A stretch of DNA of 64,000 nucleotides, taken from contig JBANAY010000004.1 of assembly GCA_037952775.1 (NCBI GenBank), positions 7,564,001-7,628,000 on the forward strand, given 5' to 3'. Within the stretch, counting starts at the first letter, position 1, and each line of letters opens with the position of its first letter. The DNA is from Clonostachys chloroleuca. Lineage: Eukaryota > Ascomycota > Sordariomycetes > Hypocreales > Bionectriaceae. The notes under the pieces were generated by a model. That model did not search any database, had not been told where the DNA came from, and saw only the letters and a program-made list of their open reading frames with translations. The position numbers and the translations under genes are program-made. Below, in pieces: positions 34,501 through 46,490 of this stretch.

Positions 34501-34557
34501 TTAAGGCACGTCTCGTGTGCTGTTTCCACCCAGGGTCCATCTCTGCTCCCTTGCAAT
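31551..34557. other. Gene-poor region
   Basis: Three kilobases, often AT-rich (especially 31730-31900 and 33720-33860), with no recognisable gene except the weak frame at 33049-33444. The last 200 bases are the promoter region of the amine oxidase. Confidence 0.45.
33049..33444 (-). CDS. Small hypothetical ORF, doubtful
   Basis: An ATG-started frame of 131 codons. The first residues (MKLLLIVIDKGGGSFCLSSI) are hydrophobic; the middle (WEILGKELGPDHQERLHLAI) faintly recalls tetratricopeptide spacing in kinesin-light-chain-like proteins. No other motif, no intron and no conserved neighbour supports it. It may be a remnant or chance. Confidence 0.2.
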   Translation of the reverse strand: MKLLLIVIDKGGGSFCLSSIVIGSQSWRQQWEILGKELGPDHQERLHLAIAGTLVMKGLKIFTSNERDGSYRRNEEPADYIRGIPETLTNAAYSENKGSLNVQPCPNMTSHFLEIHAIHCLINLIFQRAST

Positions 34558-36234
34558 ATGCGTCCGAAGCTCTCACGTGTTTTCCCTGTCTTCGTTCTTT
34601 TATCCCGAGAAGTATTCGCCGCGCCTATCGCCGACAGAACGACTTGTCGGAAAACCCAGGTGGCGATTCTCGGTGCTGGCATCGCCGGAGTCACAGCCGC
34701 ACAGGCCGTCTCCAACGCGTCCATCACCGATTTTCTCCTGATCGATCGAAATGATTACATTGGAGGCCGCGTACTGAATGCAGATTTTGGTAAAAAGCCC
34801 GATGGCTCCCCCTACACGATCGAACTCGGCGCGAATTGGATTCAGGGCCTTGGCTCTGTCAACGGCCCTGAGAACCCGATCTGGACCTTGAGCAAGAAGT
34901 ATAGCATCAATAGCACCTTCTCTAATTATAGTGCCATTCTGTCCTATGACGAGACCGGCCAAGTTGATTACCTCCATCTGCTCGAAGAGTACGACCGGGC
35001 GTACGAGGAAGTGCAGAAGCAGTCTGGATATATTTTAAATCTGAACCTGCAAGACACCAGTGTCCGCACAGGCCTGTCCCTAGCAGGATGGAATCCTCAA
35101 GGGAATTCACACGCACAAGCTGTAGAATGGTGGGGATGGGACTTCAATGCTGCGCAGCCGCCTGAGCTCAGCAGTCTGCTCTTCGGAGTGGCCGGTGACA
35201 ACGCTACCTTCAACCACTTTAGTGATGAAAACTTCTTTGTGACGCATCAAAATGGCCTGAATGAATTCATACAACGCGAGGCCCATCAATTCCTGAGGAA
35301 AAATGACCCTAGAATCCTGCTGAATACAACCGTCATATCCATCCAGTCCTCAGAGGATTCGGTAGAGGTGCACTTCGAAAATGGAGACTGTGTCGAGGCT
35401 GAACATGTCATTTGTACTTTCTCTATTGGTGTTCTCCAAAATAACGTGGTCGAATTCAAGCCCGAACTCCCTCTCTGGAAGCGAGATGCTATTCAGTCCT
35501 TCAATATGGGGATTTATACGAAAATATTCATGCAATTCAACGAGACGTTTTGGGACGAGGACACACAGTTCTTTCTCTACGCTGACCCGTATGAGCGCGG
35601 AAAATTCCCCGTCTTTCAGTCCCTCACGGGCCCTGAATTTCACGAGAACTCGCATATTATCTTCGTCACTGTTGCAGCTGGCCAGGCACAAGTGGTAGAC
35701 AAGCAGACGGACGAGGAGACTCAAGCCCAGGTGATGGAGGTCCTAAGATCCATGTTTCCCAATGTCAACGTCCCCGATCCCATAGCGTTCATGTATCCTC
35801 GCTGGTCCGAGGAAAAGTAAGTCCCAATCCCGAGATCTGGTGTGAATGAGTAACTAACAATGCGAAGATGGGCATATGGGTCCTACAGCAACTGGCCCGT
35901 TGGCGTGACCCTAGAGAAGCATCAAAACCTCCGAGCAAACGTCGACAGGCTTTGGTTTGCTGGAGAGGCTTCCTCGTCTTTATGGTTCGGATACATGCAA
36001 GGTGCTTGGTTCGAAGGCCAAGAAGTCGGGCAGCGCGTTGCAGGCATGCTGGGCGCCCGTGTTCCTATGAAGAACCGGGGATCGATGCGACACTACAATG
36101 TCCTTCACGGCACGAGCTTTGCGGATGGATATGATGATGAGCACGGATGGAATGTCGACACATTTGCCGATCAACAACCTCGAAGGCTGGGCCGGGTAAA
36201 AGCTGCGACTGTTGATGAGCAGATTCCTTTGTAA
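34558..36234 (+). CDS. FAD-dependent polyamine oxidase-like amine oxidase, secreted
   Basis: A flavin amine oxidase (PF01593), which would oxidise polyamines or related secondary amines, giving aldehyde, amine and hydrogen peroxide. There are two exons, 34558-35816 and 35868-36234, joined as EEK-WAYGSYSNWP. I prefer the ATG at 34558 (MRPKLSRVFPVFVLLSREVF, a signal peptide) to the in-frame ATG at 34498, whose extra 20 residues would bury the signal. FAD motifs: the Rossmann VAILGAGIAGVTAAQAV, the adenosine-ribose site IDRNDYIGGRVLNADFG, YTIELGANWIQG, and the C-terminal flavin motif RLWFAGEASSSLWFGYMQGA. The active-site tryptophan region SNWPVG and ICTFSIGVLQ agree with fungal/plant PAO. The product is about 541 residues. 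Several N-glycosylation sequons (NATF, NSTF, NETF) fit secretion. Downstream on the same strand is a nitrilase; together with the OPT transporter they suggest nitrogen scavenging. Confidence 0.92.
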
Positions 36235-36844
36235 ATTACGATGTATGATTCGTTAGAAGATTGGGTATGTTAAGGGAGCAAGCATATATTTTTACACGCG
36301 AGAATGAATCAAATAAATGATTATCATAACTACTTATTATCTAATTAATTTCCAAACAGTTCTTTTCATGCTATATAACGCTGGAAGTATTACATCCCAT
36401 CCTCGAGCGGCGCTTTCATCGGCGAATTCTCTTAGTGTTCTTTTGCTTATCTGTGCTATTTACGTTAAGATTATTAGATAGGAATAAAGAACAGTGACAT
36501 CTTGCGTATCAAATCCGAGATTGTCTTATTCTTGCTTATCTTCTCAAGAGCTACTGTTTTGCGGGCACCAACCAGCATCTCAGATCCAAGAATAATCTCC
36601 ACAAAGCGCAGTTCGGTAGTTGCAAAGCAGGTCCCTGGTTGATGCCCGGAAAAATGATGAGATGAGACTAGTAATAAGATTCCGATTCCGTATTCCGCGT
36701 ATCGAGAGGCCTCTCTTCATCTCCTGACTTTGTGATTCATGAATAAAGAATCAGCTTGTTTCTCTCCCAGGGTCCAAATTACTTACCTTGGTCAGCAACT
36801 CACCAACCTTGCTTAACCTTTCCCTCTGACGCTGTGTTTCAATC
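36235..36844. other. Intergenic, nitrilase promoter
   Basis: 610 bases between tandem genes, partly AT-rich. No specific site was recognised. Confidence 0.45.
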
Positions 36845-37995
36845 ATGTCCTCCCCACCAAAAGTTCGCGTTGCCGTCACCCAGGCTGAGCCAGTGTGGCT
36901 AGATCTCGCCGGCGCCGTCAAGAAGACATGTGATTTGATACAAGAGGCAGCCCAAGAGGGCGCTCAGCTCATTGCGTTCCCAGAATGTTGGATTCCTGGA
37001 TATCCATGCTGGATTTGGTGAGGATAATATGGCCCCGGTGCATTCAAGAAGCTACAGCGCGTGATGTTAACCATATGTCCGAGAAAAGGACCAGGCTGGT
37101 GGATTTCGACCTCAACGTCAAATACATCAAGAATTCTATAAAGCTTGACTCGCCGGAGATGAAGACCATCCAGAAGTGCGCGCTTGAAAACAATATTGCC
37201 GTGTCGCTGGGATTCTCCGAGAACGACAATGACTCGGTATATATATCACAGGCAATGATCGGCGCCGATGGTGAGATCAAAACGCACCGCCGCAAGATGA
37301 AGCCCACGCATATGGAGCGTACCATTTTCGGTGATGCTTCTGGCCACTGCCTCGCCTCGGTAGTCGAGCTGCCATTCGCTCGCGTCGGCCACCTGTCATG
37401 CTGGGAACATATCCAGCCATTGCTCAAGTTCCACACCATGTCTCAGGGCGAGCAGATTCACGTGTCCGCCTGGCCCAGTCTCACCCCGCACACTGGCGGT
37501 CCAGATTTGTGGTCCATGTCGGCAGAAGGTTCGATGTCCCAACCAAATTCTTGGGCTCTAAGATGAGCAAGAAGGTTACTAACACGTCTTGCTTTTCCAG
37601 GTTGTCAAGCCCTATCTCGTACATACGCTATCGAGGGTTCAACATTCGTTCTTCATTCCACAGCGTTAATCACGGAGAAGGGTGTCGCACTTCAGAAGAC
37701 CGAGGGCGGCAGTCTTATGTCGTCTCCCGGTGGAGGCAGCTCTGCTATCTTTGCGCCCGATGGTCGCAAAATAAGCACTGATATCGACCCAACGACCGAA
37801 GGGATTCTCTACGCTGATCTGGACTTGGATAATATCATCCAGAACAAGATGTTCGCACACTGCACTGGGCACTACAGTCGGCCTGATCTTCTGTCCTTGA
37901 GCGTTGAATCAAATATTAAGACTGTTGTGAAGGAGATGACAGTGACCTTGAAGGGGACGGAAGTCGATAATACACTCAAGAGACTAGAGAATTAG
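36845..37995 (+). CDS. Nitrilase / cyanide hydratase family enzyme
   Basis: A carbon-nitrogen hydrolase (PF00795) of the fungal nitrilase type, converting nitriles to acids (or amides) and ammonia. Three exons: 36845-37017, 37095-37528 and 37601-37995. Both introns have GT-AG ends and restore frame (PCWIW-LVDFDLN and [11 protein letters not shown]). The catalytic triad is visible: Glu47 in [12 protein letters not shown], Lys in [18 protein letters not shown], and Cys in [18 protein letters not shown]. The product is about 333 residues, in line with fungal nitrilases. The sequence after the first intron is shorter than in some relatives but keeps the [14 protein letters not shown] segment. The C-terminal tail is short, whereas spiral-forming nitrilases often carry 20-40 extra residues. 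It sits behind the polyamine oxidase and faces the OPT transporter. Substrate class cannot be set from sequence alone. Confidence 0.9.
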
Positions 37996-38460
37996 GTAGC
38001 CGCTTCCAGTGTTATGTATTGTGTAATGCCGAAATACTGGGTGTTCCTAGGGAGAATAAGGGTTATACATTCGTCAGAAGCCGCCTAGCCGAAATTTAAT
38101 AGTCTGAGTTTGTATAGTGTTAATTTTGTCGATACGGAGAGAATTTATCAATGATTCACTTTCAGTAGTTTCGAATGCCTGTGCGTGTTCTCCAACCCCT
38201 TTAATGGTACTCTCTTGATAGATTCTGAACGCTCCGGGCAATATTAATCTCATCTATTACCTTGAATTCTATTATGAAGGAAGTTATCTGTACTATTCAA
38301 GGTGAACGTTAAAAATAATGAGCATAGACAATAAACGGTCTTGATTGTATACCTAAGACTATAAGACAAGATTTAGTTTTACAGCTCAAGGTAATCTTTT
38401 GTAGTCCACTACTACAAGGGTCCCCTTAAAGGCCTATTGTTATTGTGCAGGGAATAAGTC
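37996..38460. other. Intergenic, convergent 3' flanks
   Basis: AT-rich spacer between the nitrilase and OPT stops. Nothing was seen. Confidence 0.5.
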
Positions 38461-41400
38461 TTAAGGAAACTCTCCCGGACCTGGACCAAACGACTGTCCT
38501 TTGGAAAGCGATAGTCTTGTGCACGTCTCGGCCTCGCAACCGCTGTTGGGGCTGTTGCCCCACCAATCCAGTTCGACCGAAGGATAGCTGAGCGCGAAGA
38601 AGATGACGACGGCAGCCAGAGCAATGGCAGAGGAGAAAGCCGCTGAGAGGACGTAGTTGTATTTGGACCAGAGAGCGAGGTGTCGCTCTCGGAGATATTT
38701 CATGCTAAACCAGGCGGGTAGGACGGCAGGCCACATGTAAGCAATATTGTACTAGAGAAGTTAGCATTAGCTCTTCTTCAAGCGCTACAGAATTCCCATA
38801 GCATGGTTGAAGGATTGCCGGAAAATTAAGCAAGATAATAGAATGCTTTATGTTTGAACGTACCGGCGACCAATGGATACCGCCTGCAAGGAGCATTACA
38901 GGATGGACAGAGCGAAACCAGTGGTTGCGGGGAACGAGCTTCTGAAGGTAGTAGAGAACGAAAGGCACCGCAAATCCCAGAGGAAACGCTGTCAGTAGAG
39001 TCGTATACTGAGCATTTGAACCAAATACACGTCTAGCACCAATACTGCCAAACAAAACTGCTGCCGTGAAATAGGTGTTGACTCCAGGACAGGAGAAACG
39101 GTCCTTTTGATTCCTTGGGAGACTTTTAGTCAAACGAGACATGGAAAAGTTAGACAGGGCTACCTACGTTTCGCAGAGATTTGGAATGTTTTGAATTTGG
39201 AAATTCATGACTCCGGTGGTCACAAAGGCGGACACAATTACAGCAATGACCTGCGCACAGAATGTCTGCCGCTGGGGAATCTTGACGTAGTGGGCGAGCT
39301 TGAGGTCGTTTGCAAAGTCGAGCGCGTGAGCGGTCGTCACATAGCTAAGCCAGGTTCAGTAAAACAGCGGGATTCCAGATTCACAAGGTTCTTACCCGAA
39401 GCACTTGAAGAAGTTCATGGCCAATGCGTTGCCCGGCTGCCAAGCACCGCCGATGAACTCGGCTAGTACACTAATTGGATACGTCAGTCAATTCTCCAGA
39501 CAGGGTGAGATGGAGATTGCTTGTCTCACTTGTATTCCACCTCCATTCCTGTGGTGGCTGCAATGATGCCTGTGGGAATTGTGAAGATCATGGCAAGCGC
39601 AATGCCGAAGAACACAACACCGACGCTCGTCTATATTTCGCAAGGCGGTCAGCTTATGTGCCTGAAAGTCAGATAGACGACTTCTTGTTACTCACATGCG
39701 TGGGCCAACCGGCAACTGCACCAACCCCGACGGCCACGGCGACGATATTTAGAATCAAATACCACCATTCGGGAACTAAGATTTGCGGTGAGTTGGTAGT
39801 TTTCAAAAGGCATACATTGTAGACGCACCTTCTTTATATGCTGACATCAGCCTCGAGTGGACATCTTGGAAGTCGTTGGTTCCATTTCTCCTCATGCTTC
39901 TCCACAGACTCTTGAACCCGAGTACGATATCTCGTCGGTGGTATAGAGTAGCGTATGACACCATGGCGGCATACACCGCAAAAAAGTAGTAGTACATGGT
40001 GATGCTACTGGCAGCAAGGTAGACCGGTGAATATGCCTCATATTTCGTCTCGTTGAGCCATCCTTGGCCGTCCAGGATTCGCGTCACATTGTACGATTTT
40101 CCAAATCTGTCAAACATGGCGTTTGTGTTGATTGGAAGGTAGCTAGTGTTATAAGCATTAGTCCAATACATGCCGATAATGGTGATTCCGCCCAAGAGAA
40201 CACCAAAGAACGTGTTGATTGTAACGTGGTACGGCACAATGAGGGGGTCCTGGATGTGTGTCACGATGTTCCAGTCAAAGGTAGGAAGAGGATTGAAGCC
40301 GAGTCCCTTTTTGATCCCCGTGATAGCCGTGAGGTTGAAGTTCTTTGGCACGATCCACGCTATCCAATTGAAGACGCTCAAAGCCTGGAAGATATACTCT
40401 GGGAACCAAAAATAGACAAACATTGACGAGAAGGCTACCAAGAAGAATCGGAATCGTGAGATCGTGAACAGTTTTCGAAACGGGCCGGGTACAGTGTTAT
40501 TCACATCTAAGAGGAGACGTGTAAGTCAACATAACGCATGTGTAAAAGGGAAATGCCTGCACACGCATACCATTATGAAGCGAGCTGTTAAGAGCGATGG
40601 TGACTAGGGTTGCTGGCCATAGGCAAAAGGATGGATAGACCAAGAATCTCCGACAGAGACCTGCAAGACCAAACCCCATGAGATTGGTAGAGATAGCAAG
40701 CAAAATCTGATACCCAAAAGATTTTGCGCTAAGACTGTCCAAAATACTTGTCGAGCCATCCGGTGAAGACTGCAGACTGTTAGCAATTGACGGTATAAGC
40801 CGAGAAGGAGATACACACTGATATATCTCGAACTAGGCAAAGTCTTTCCAACACTGGCCATGATTGATATAAGCATATGTTCCTTCTTGTTGAAAGGCCC
40901 AGGGTTCAGGCTGTGTCTGACGCCAAAGAGAATAAATCCAATATCAGGGAGAACGCGCTCAGCGAACTTCCCGACAGGATATGACAGAAGCTGCACTACT
41001 GGGGCTTGGACAAAGATGGTCGGCTGGCGGACGCTGAAGAGCTGATTGATGAAGGCAATAACGACGACGAAGAATAAGCCAATTATCCAAGCACGGATAG
41101 TTCCGCATGGCAAGCTTGGATTGTCGTGAGCATCGACGACGGCACGGACTTCTGCATAGGGGCTGTTACCAGTGAGCAGAGCGATCTCGATCTTAGCTTC
41201 TTCAACTTCCTTCCTATGATCATTTGGTGACTGGAAAAGGGCGTCGTTCTGTAGGAATGCGGAAAGGCGGTCGATTGTGCCATGTGCGATATTTGGATCG
41301 GAACTGTGAGCATTGATGAGCCGTTGGGCGTGCTGTACTTCTAGTTAGGGCTCTGTAGATCTGAAATAATCGACTGGTGGCTACATACCTGGCGAGCATC

Positions 41401-41695
41401 TTCAAGAGTTAAAGAGCGAGCTTGTTCTTGAGCGTCTAAGATGTCTTCGGTAGTGGCGAAAAAGAGCCTGCAACGGCACAAATTAGAGACAGGATAAAAT
41501 AGTACGAGATCAATCAGTTTACTTGGCCAGCCTCTCTCCATCCAGCTTCACATCGAGGTCATTAACCTGTCGAACTGTCAGGGAGGTCTGTGATTGTTAC
41601 GAGTAGGTGGTATCAGTCGCCTATACCTGCTCTTCTGCCGGTAGAGTAGTGATCGCCTCCTCGACTTTGGCGAACTTTTCAGACGGAACTGCCAT
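38461..41695 (-). CDS. OPT-family oligopeptide transporter
   Basis: A proton-coupled oligopeptide/siderophore-type transporter of the OPT family (PF03169), plasma membrane or vacuole. The ATG at 41695 begins MAVPSEKFAKVEEAITTLPA. An acidic N-terminal region follows, then SPYAEVRAVVDAHDNPSLPC (the conserved pre-helix motif PYPEVRA.v...DDP..P..T.R). The helices include IRAWIIGLFFVVVIAFINQL, NPGPFNKKEHMLISIMASVG (the NPGPFN.KEH signature), YHVTINTFFGVLLGGITIIG, and on later exons TSVGVVFFGIALAMIFTIPT and a GAWQPGNALAMNFFKCFG motif, which is diagnostic for OPTs. The C-terminus ends GQSFGPGPGEFP. About nine or ten short introns are inferred; I did not fix every boundary. The product is estimated at 800-850 residues with 12-16 helices. 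No inactivating change was noticed. It lies tail-to-tail with the nitrilase gene. Confidence 0.9.
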
Positions 41696-42962
41696 CACGA
41701 GGGCCTGTCGGATCAGTCTTAATCGAGGTTACAAAAGCAAAATTTGTCTTGAAGGGCTAAGACGGCATTTCCGTTTATCAATCGCAGGCGGGGAGCATAG
41801 GGATGATGAATGGCCCATATGTCTCCCTACTACATGAAACCTACTGGAATATTTAAACTCACCTTTTAGACGGCTTTCTACAATAAGCTTGATGGGATGT
41901 CACTCCAACCCCCACAAAGGCCCAATCTACCAGCCAGAGCGTTGACCTATTTCAACTGCGGGATTGCGCCATTCATAAAAGATCCGCCCGGAATTCATTC
42001 CAACTTCATGAGAGTGTCGCTTTCTCGACTTGCGGGCGTCGTAATAGCCATCAAGCCATATATCAAAATATTTCGTAACAGAGTGCGACTGGGATCTTAA
42101 GGAGTCCTAGGCTTGTTTCGTTGCAGTAGAGTTATGGAGTTGGCCATCTCGCGATTAAGATTGCCGGTTCTAGAGTCTTTCCGTCTGAGCCGGAACCCAC
42201 TCGCGATTAAATCTTCCCTATTTGGTAGTGCTCCGTCAGTTGGGCCTCGTATGATGCACTTTTTTGAACGAATGGCGAGATGGCGCAAGAATCCGGCCGA
42301 GCAGCGGCAAAAGCCCGACGAAAATCTACAGACACTCGGCTCTCATCATTTTCCCCTGGCAGATCTGATATTTGAATATTCTCATCAAATACCGCCATTG
42401 CCACATCCGCTGAAAGTGAATTATTCAAAGCTGAAGCATACGGATGAGAGCAATGGAAGATGCCAGATCCTACATCTCAACACAATGAATAGGAAAGGCA
42501 AAAAATAGGCCATACTAACCCAAGGTCGCAGCCACGCAGAAGAAAACCGCAGGAAGACTACATCAGTTTTCATACCGGTGACTTACTTGCCGTCGGGATG
42601 AGCCGCTAGTCAAATGATTATGCATTTCACCCTCTTTCACCTCGCTTCCTCATACCAACCCAAACACTTCAACACCCCAAGCTCGAGGCACTAAGTGAGT
42701 GCCAGTAACCCTTTGGGGAACTGAAGCATATGGGTTGAATCTTGGAGGGCCTGCAACTCCAAGCTCCCACGGGATTCCTGTTGCACTGGCCTACCCATTG
42801 GACAGAGGGTCTCCCTAGGGAAGGCAACTGTACAAAACTACTTGCATAAGCCACCAAGCATTTGTTTTGTGGCGCATTTGAACACACCATTTCGCACCCT
42901 TTAGTATTGTCTTCTATAGAAGTAGCGAAGATTGCTCATGGTACTTCTAGGCTCCATTTACA
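41696..42962. other. Intergenic with repeat copy
   Basis: It contains copy b of the dispersed terminal-repeat family (listed at 42450-42492). A 131-codon frame at 42113-42508 overlaps that repeat and shows no conserved motif, so I do not call it a gene. Confidence 0.45.
42450..42492 (+). repeat. Copy b of the dispersed terminal-repeat family
   Basis: It carries GCAATGGAAGATGCCAG, then CTCAACACAATGAATA, matching the termini of the 60.2-61.2 kb element. Confidence 0.6.
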
Positions 42963-43785
42963 TCACATGTAATCTTTCACGAGACGTTCAGATAAGTCCC
43001 ACAACCTTCCACCGGTTCCTCGCTTTTGGAGTCCATCAAGTACGGCTTGAGATTCAATACCCCAACGGTCCCATGGCTCGATATAACGCCCATTCTTACC
43101 CCCTCCATCTACCATTGACGTATCCACCTCTTGATTGAATCCTGCAAAAAGCTCTGTTAACCCGCCAAAGTGCTGATCATAAAGCAGAGGCGAGGTGATA
43201 GCCCTGAAAAGCTTCGGTTGATTGCGTTGAAACTCTGATTTCAGACGATGTGACCCAGATGACTCGAGTATAATTTCTGAGCGTATCTGAGCGAGCCGCA
43301 GTCTCTAGGCAGAGCGGTGTCAGGAAGTGCTGGAACAGAAATGGGCCCAAGGCGTTGACTCTTAGATGAGTTTCGAAGCCTTGAACTGTCGTACTCCCTT
43401 GCGCTCCGCCGCCAATACCAGCATTGTGCCATATAACATCCAGACGGGACTCTCGTGACAGAAATGTTGCCGCAGAGGCTTTGATTGAAGCCAAGTCGTC
43501 GAGATCGAGCTGGAGGAACTCTATTATGCCTTTGCCGCTGGTGACGGAATGATTCGAAGCGAAGGGTTCGGCTTTGGTTTTGTCAATTGCGGCTTGGGCT
43601 TTGTCGGCAGATCTTTCCGCAATGTGGACATGTCCATTGAGATTGAAAACAGCCTTGGCAATTTCATATCCGCATCCTGATGAGCCGCCGGTTACGATGA
43701 ATACCCGGCCGTATTGGTCTGGGATGTTCCTTTCAGTAAAAGCTGGCTTTGGGGGGAAAGTCTCGCGCCAAGTAAGAGCCGACAT
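42963..43785 (-). pseudogene. Short-chain dehydrogenase/reductase with deleted active site
   Basis: The ATG at 43785 opens a classic SDR N-terminal half: GRVFIVTGGSSGCGYEIAKA (TGxxxGxG cofactor loop), LDLDDLASIKASAATFL, VIWHNAGIGGG (NAG motif) and RVIWVTSSEIRVSTQSTEAF with the catalytic-Ser strand. The frame then ends at 43177. Immediately downstream, in a different frame, the sequence resumes as the C-terminal end of the same family (LLYDQHFGGLTELFAGFNQE, then GKNGRYIEPWDRWG), up to a stop at 42963. The intervening 65-75 residues, with the YxxxK catalytic pair and the PG motif, are absent. The junction at about 43197 has no splice signals. This is a deletion pseudogene, probably recent because both halves are otherwise undamaged. 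Confidence 0.8.
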
Positions 43786-44800
43786 TTTGAATTACTGCTC
43801 TAGTGAGACGCACTGCTTATTATTCGGCGCAGTAATCAAAGCCATACTCATAGGCAGCTTGGTGAGAACTTGACTTGAGATGAGTGCCTATCTCAGGTAT
43901 CATCCGTCATAACCCGTGGCCTCATCATTGCCCCCTGCTGCTGCCGCGGCCGCGGGTTTTTTGCGGTGCGGAGCACTGCTAGGTCTCACCCTGTGGATTC
44001 CAAGCAGGACGAAATGATTGTTCAAGTTTGTCTCCAACCTTATTAATGATGGACTAACTACTCTCATTCCTCTATTCGGAGTTAATAGTTCTGTCTGGAA
44101 TCTCTGCCTCTTCCGCAAGATAATAAGTGGCTGCGGCTAGATAGCTTACCAGGGTAGTCTCCATCTGCCGTATTTGTCATAAGGTGTTGGAGTTCATTAA
44201 AGTGGTACACAGCGCATATTATTCCAGCAAAACCAGGCAGACAGGTCACGCAAAATAACTACATGATACCGCTCAAATTCTCAATCTAGGTCGACTAACC
44301 AATCCATGTCATACCTTTTACTAGCTCATCAGAGGAACAGGTACCTGGCATTGTACAGGGTAACCGCTTGCGTCACTGCTCGCCCTGAGAATCACAGAGG
44401 AAAGAAAACAATCTCGTTCACTCAATGAGCGGTGCAAACGGATTAAAGACAGTGGATGATGATAGAGATAATGTTGGTAAATCTCACAGCATAGGGGAAA
44501 AATTACATAGTAGCGTTTTGGGCCGGTTGCAGACTACATACTACATTCATTGAAAGTCCGTATGGAGGACCGTGACCCACTGAGCTTTTTGAATTTCCCC
44601 CCTCTTCATGAAATCGTTTGTCTCTTCTCGACAACCAATGAGTAGACATCAATATCGGATCCAAACAAATTCTCGTTAAAAGTGCATCTGAATCTTGATG
44701 TTTCGGGCTATATTGTTGTCGTTTTCGCTGTTAACACAAGCCATCGATGTCTGGATCCTGATCTAGACACTGTAGATACGTAGCTAGAGAGATTTTAGTT
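43786..44800. other. Intergenic
   Basis: About 1 kb with no gene. It includes a short GC-rich block (43926-43968) and AT-rich remainder. Confidence 0.5.
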
Positions 44801-46490
44801 TCAAGTCGACAACAAGGCTCTCGTAGAGAAAATACCTCCGATCCGCCATCGCCTGTTTAAAGCTTTCAGATTGAATCGAATAGTAGCCAGATCGGAATCC
44901 GCAAGGCTTATCTGATGACCATTTTGAGATGCCAGCACAAGAAGCACCCCTGCAGAGCAAACACAGCAAATTCCCACGAAAGACATTGTGGAAGCATCCC
45001 TACTCTGCAACATACAACTTGCTGTTCTGTTCATATCTAGTACCATGCGTTGCGCTGTTTCTAGAGCCATATCGTCTTCTCGAGCGCTGTGACTTTCAAG
45101 CTGGCGAGTTTTTCGGAACAGCTGTAATAAGAACAACGAGCTGTAGTGGGATCCGCCTTAGCTTCAGTAGTGGTTTTATATGAGTGATCAACTCACCTAA
45201 GAGCGAGGGCGATGCTCTCGCAAAACTTCGTGCTAGCGGTACCAGCTTCTTCGATCATGTTGCAGGTGATGAGGCTGATCTCCTTCTCAAGGTCTTTGTA
45301 CAGTGTTGCTGGTGCCGTCCTGGCTGTCGCTTGTGCCACATGCTCAAATACATCGCCGACCAGGATTGATACGCGGTATAGCATCGAGAAATTGGATGTC
45401 CCTATTCCTATGTCCAAAAATGGTCCTTTAGCGTCGTGGTGACTTGGAAAACTTGGTAATATGCTTGAACTATAGATGGATTCCCAAAACAAGGAGTCGT
45501 GTTGAAATAGCGTCTGTGTTGTCGTAAAGTGCTCGATAATCTTATAAAAGATGATCAAACTGCATACGATTATATTAGCGAAGCTGCTTGGTTACGACGA
45601 CTACAAAAGGGAAAGAGGCGAAAGATTCTTACCGATCAAGAAGTGTAATCGACTGGCAGCAGGCCTTGAACTCCGACATGCCCTTATCTGAACTTGGTTC
45701 TTGATCACATTGGGTTGCAACAAGAGTTCGATATATTGCTAGACAAGAACTGACGGTATGTTCGGCTTTTTCGGTGAGGCCATGACCAAATTCATATACT
45801 GCAATAAGGAGACCGCTCTGGAGTAGCCGGATTGACCTAATGCTCGATGCCTGCATGATGAGGAACACTTGCTTGGTAGTTAGATACAGAGGGCTGCCGG
45901 CAACATGATTCACGTGCTCGCACAGAGGGTGAGATGCAAGATACATGGAGAGCAATAGGTGGCCATGATGTCCTAAGTCGATGGGAATGGTCGAGGACAA
46001 AAACTTTTCGACGTCTTCCTGGATGATCGGAAACCAAGAATGCATTTCAGCGTAATATCTTCTCACAACCTCCCCAACGCCCGATCCGCTGTTGAGGAAC
46101 AGTTCGCAGATCAGTTTTGTTGCGGTGCTTAAACAATCCGCGCCAGTACCTCCGAAAGCAGCCTCAGAAGCGGCGTGTATAAGAGACATCCGACTCTGAG
46201 ATGACAGATACCAAATGCATGGCTCTTGAGTCTTTAATGTTGTGTAAGGGTGCTCTGGACCGGAGGGCCAAAGGCTAACATTTGCGGAATAGTCACATCG
46301 TAAAAGCTTTCTATTCCGGCGCAAGTGATTAACAACACGCTGCGTCTATGAAATCACTCCAAGATTATTTCACTCACCTGGCGCACCTTGAGCAGGTGGG
46401 AAGTATTTTGTCGCATCGCTGCTTGCCAACTCGGCATTGGCGGCAGACACCAGCTGCCTGAGCTATAAGTTTGACTTCAGTGGGATCCAT
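44801..46490 (-). CDS. Zn2Cys6 transcription factor
   Basis: The zinc cluster CRQCRVGKQRCDKILPTCSR lies just inside the first exon; the intron directly after CARQ is the normal position in this family. I prefer the ATG at 46490 (MDPTEVKLIAQAAGVCRQC), although in-frame codons continue upstream to an ATG at 46613. Later exons give YYAEMHSWFPIIQEDVEKFL (the Y...VH.W.PIl motif), LYLTTKQVFLIMQASSIRSI, LLQSGLLIAVYEFGHGLTEK and a C-terminal segment with SLITCNMIEEAGTASTKF, ending ALLST at 44801. The product is about 480 residues, and the central domain is of the short Fungal_trans type. Introns are near 46320-46375, 45558-45630 and 45136-45195. The dead regulator at 52.5-54.4 kb has the same motif order (YFSDVHAWLPIL, TAKQGF, LLYEIGHG), so the two appear to be distant paralogues flanking the NmrA/SDR genes. 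Confidence 0.82.

Noticed and set aside
42113..42508. 131-codon plus-strand frame
   Set aside because: It overlaps a dispersed repeat copy and has no recognisable motif.
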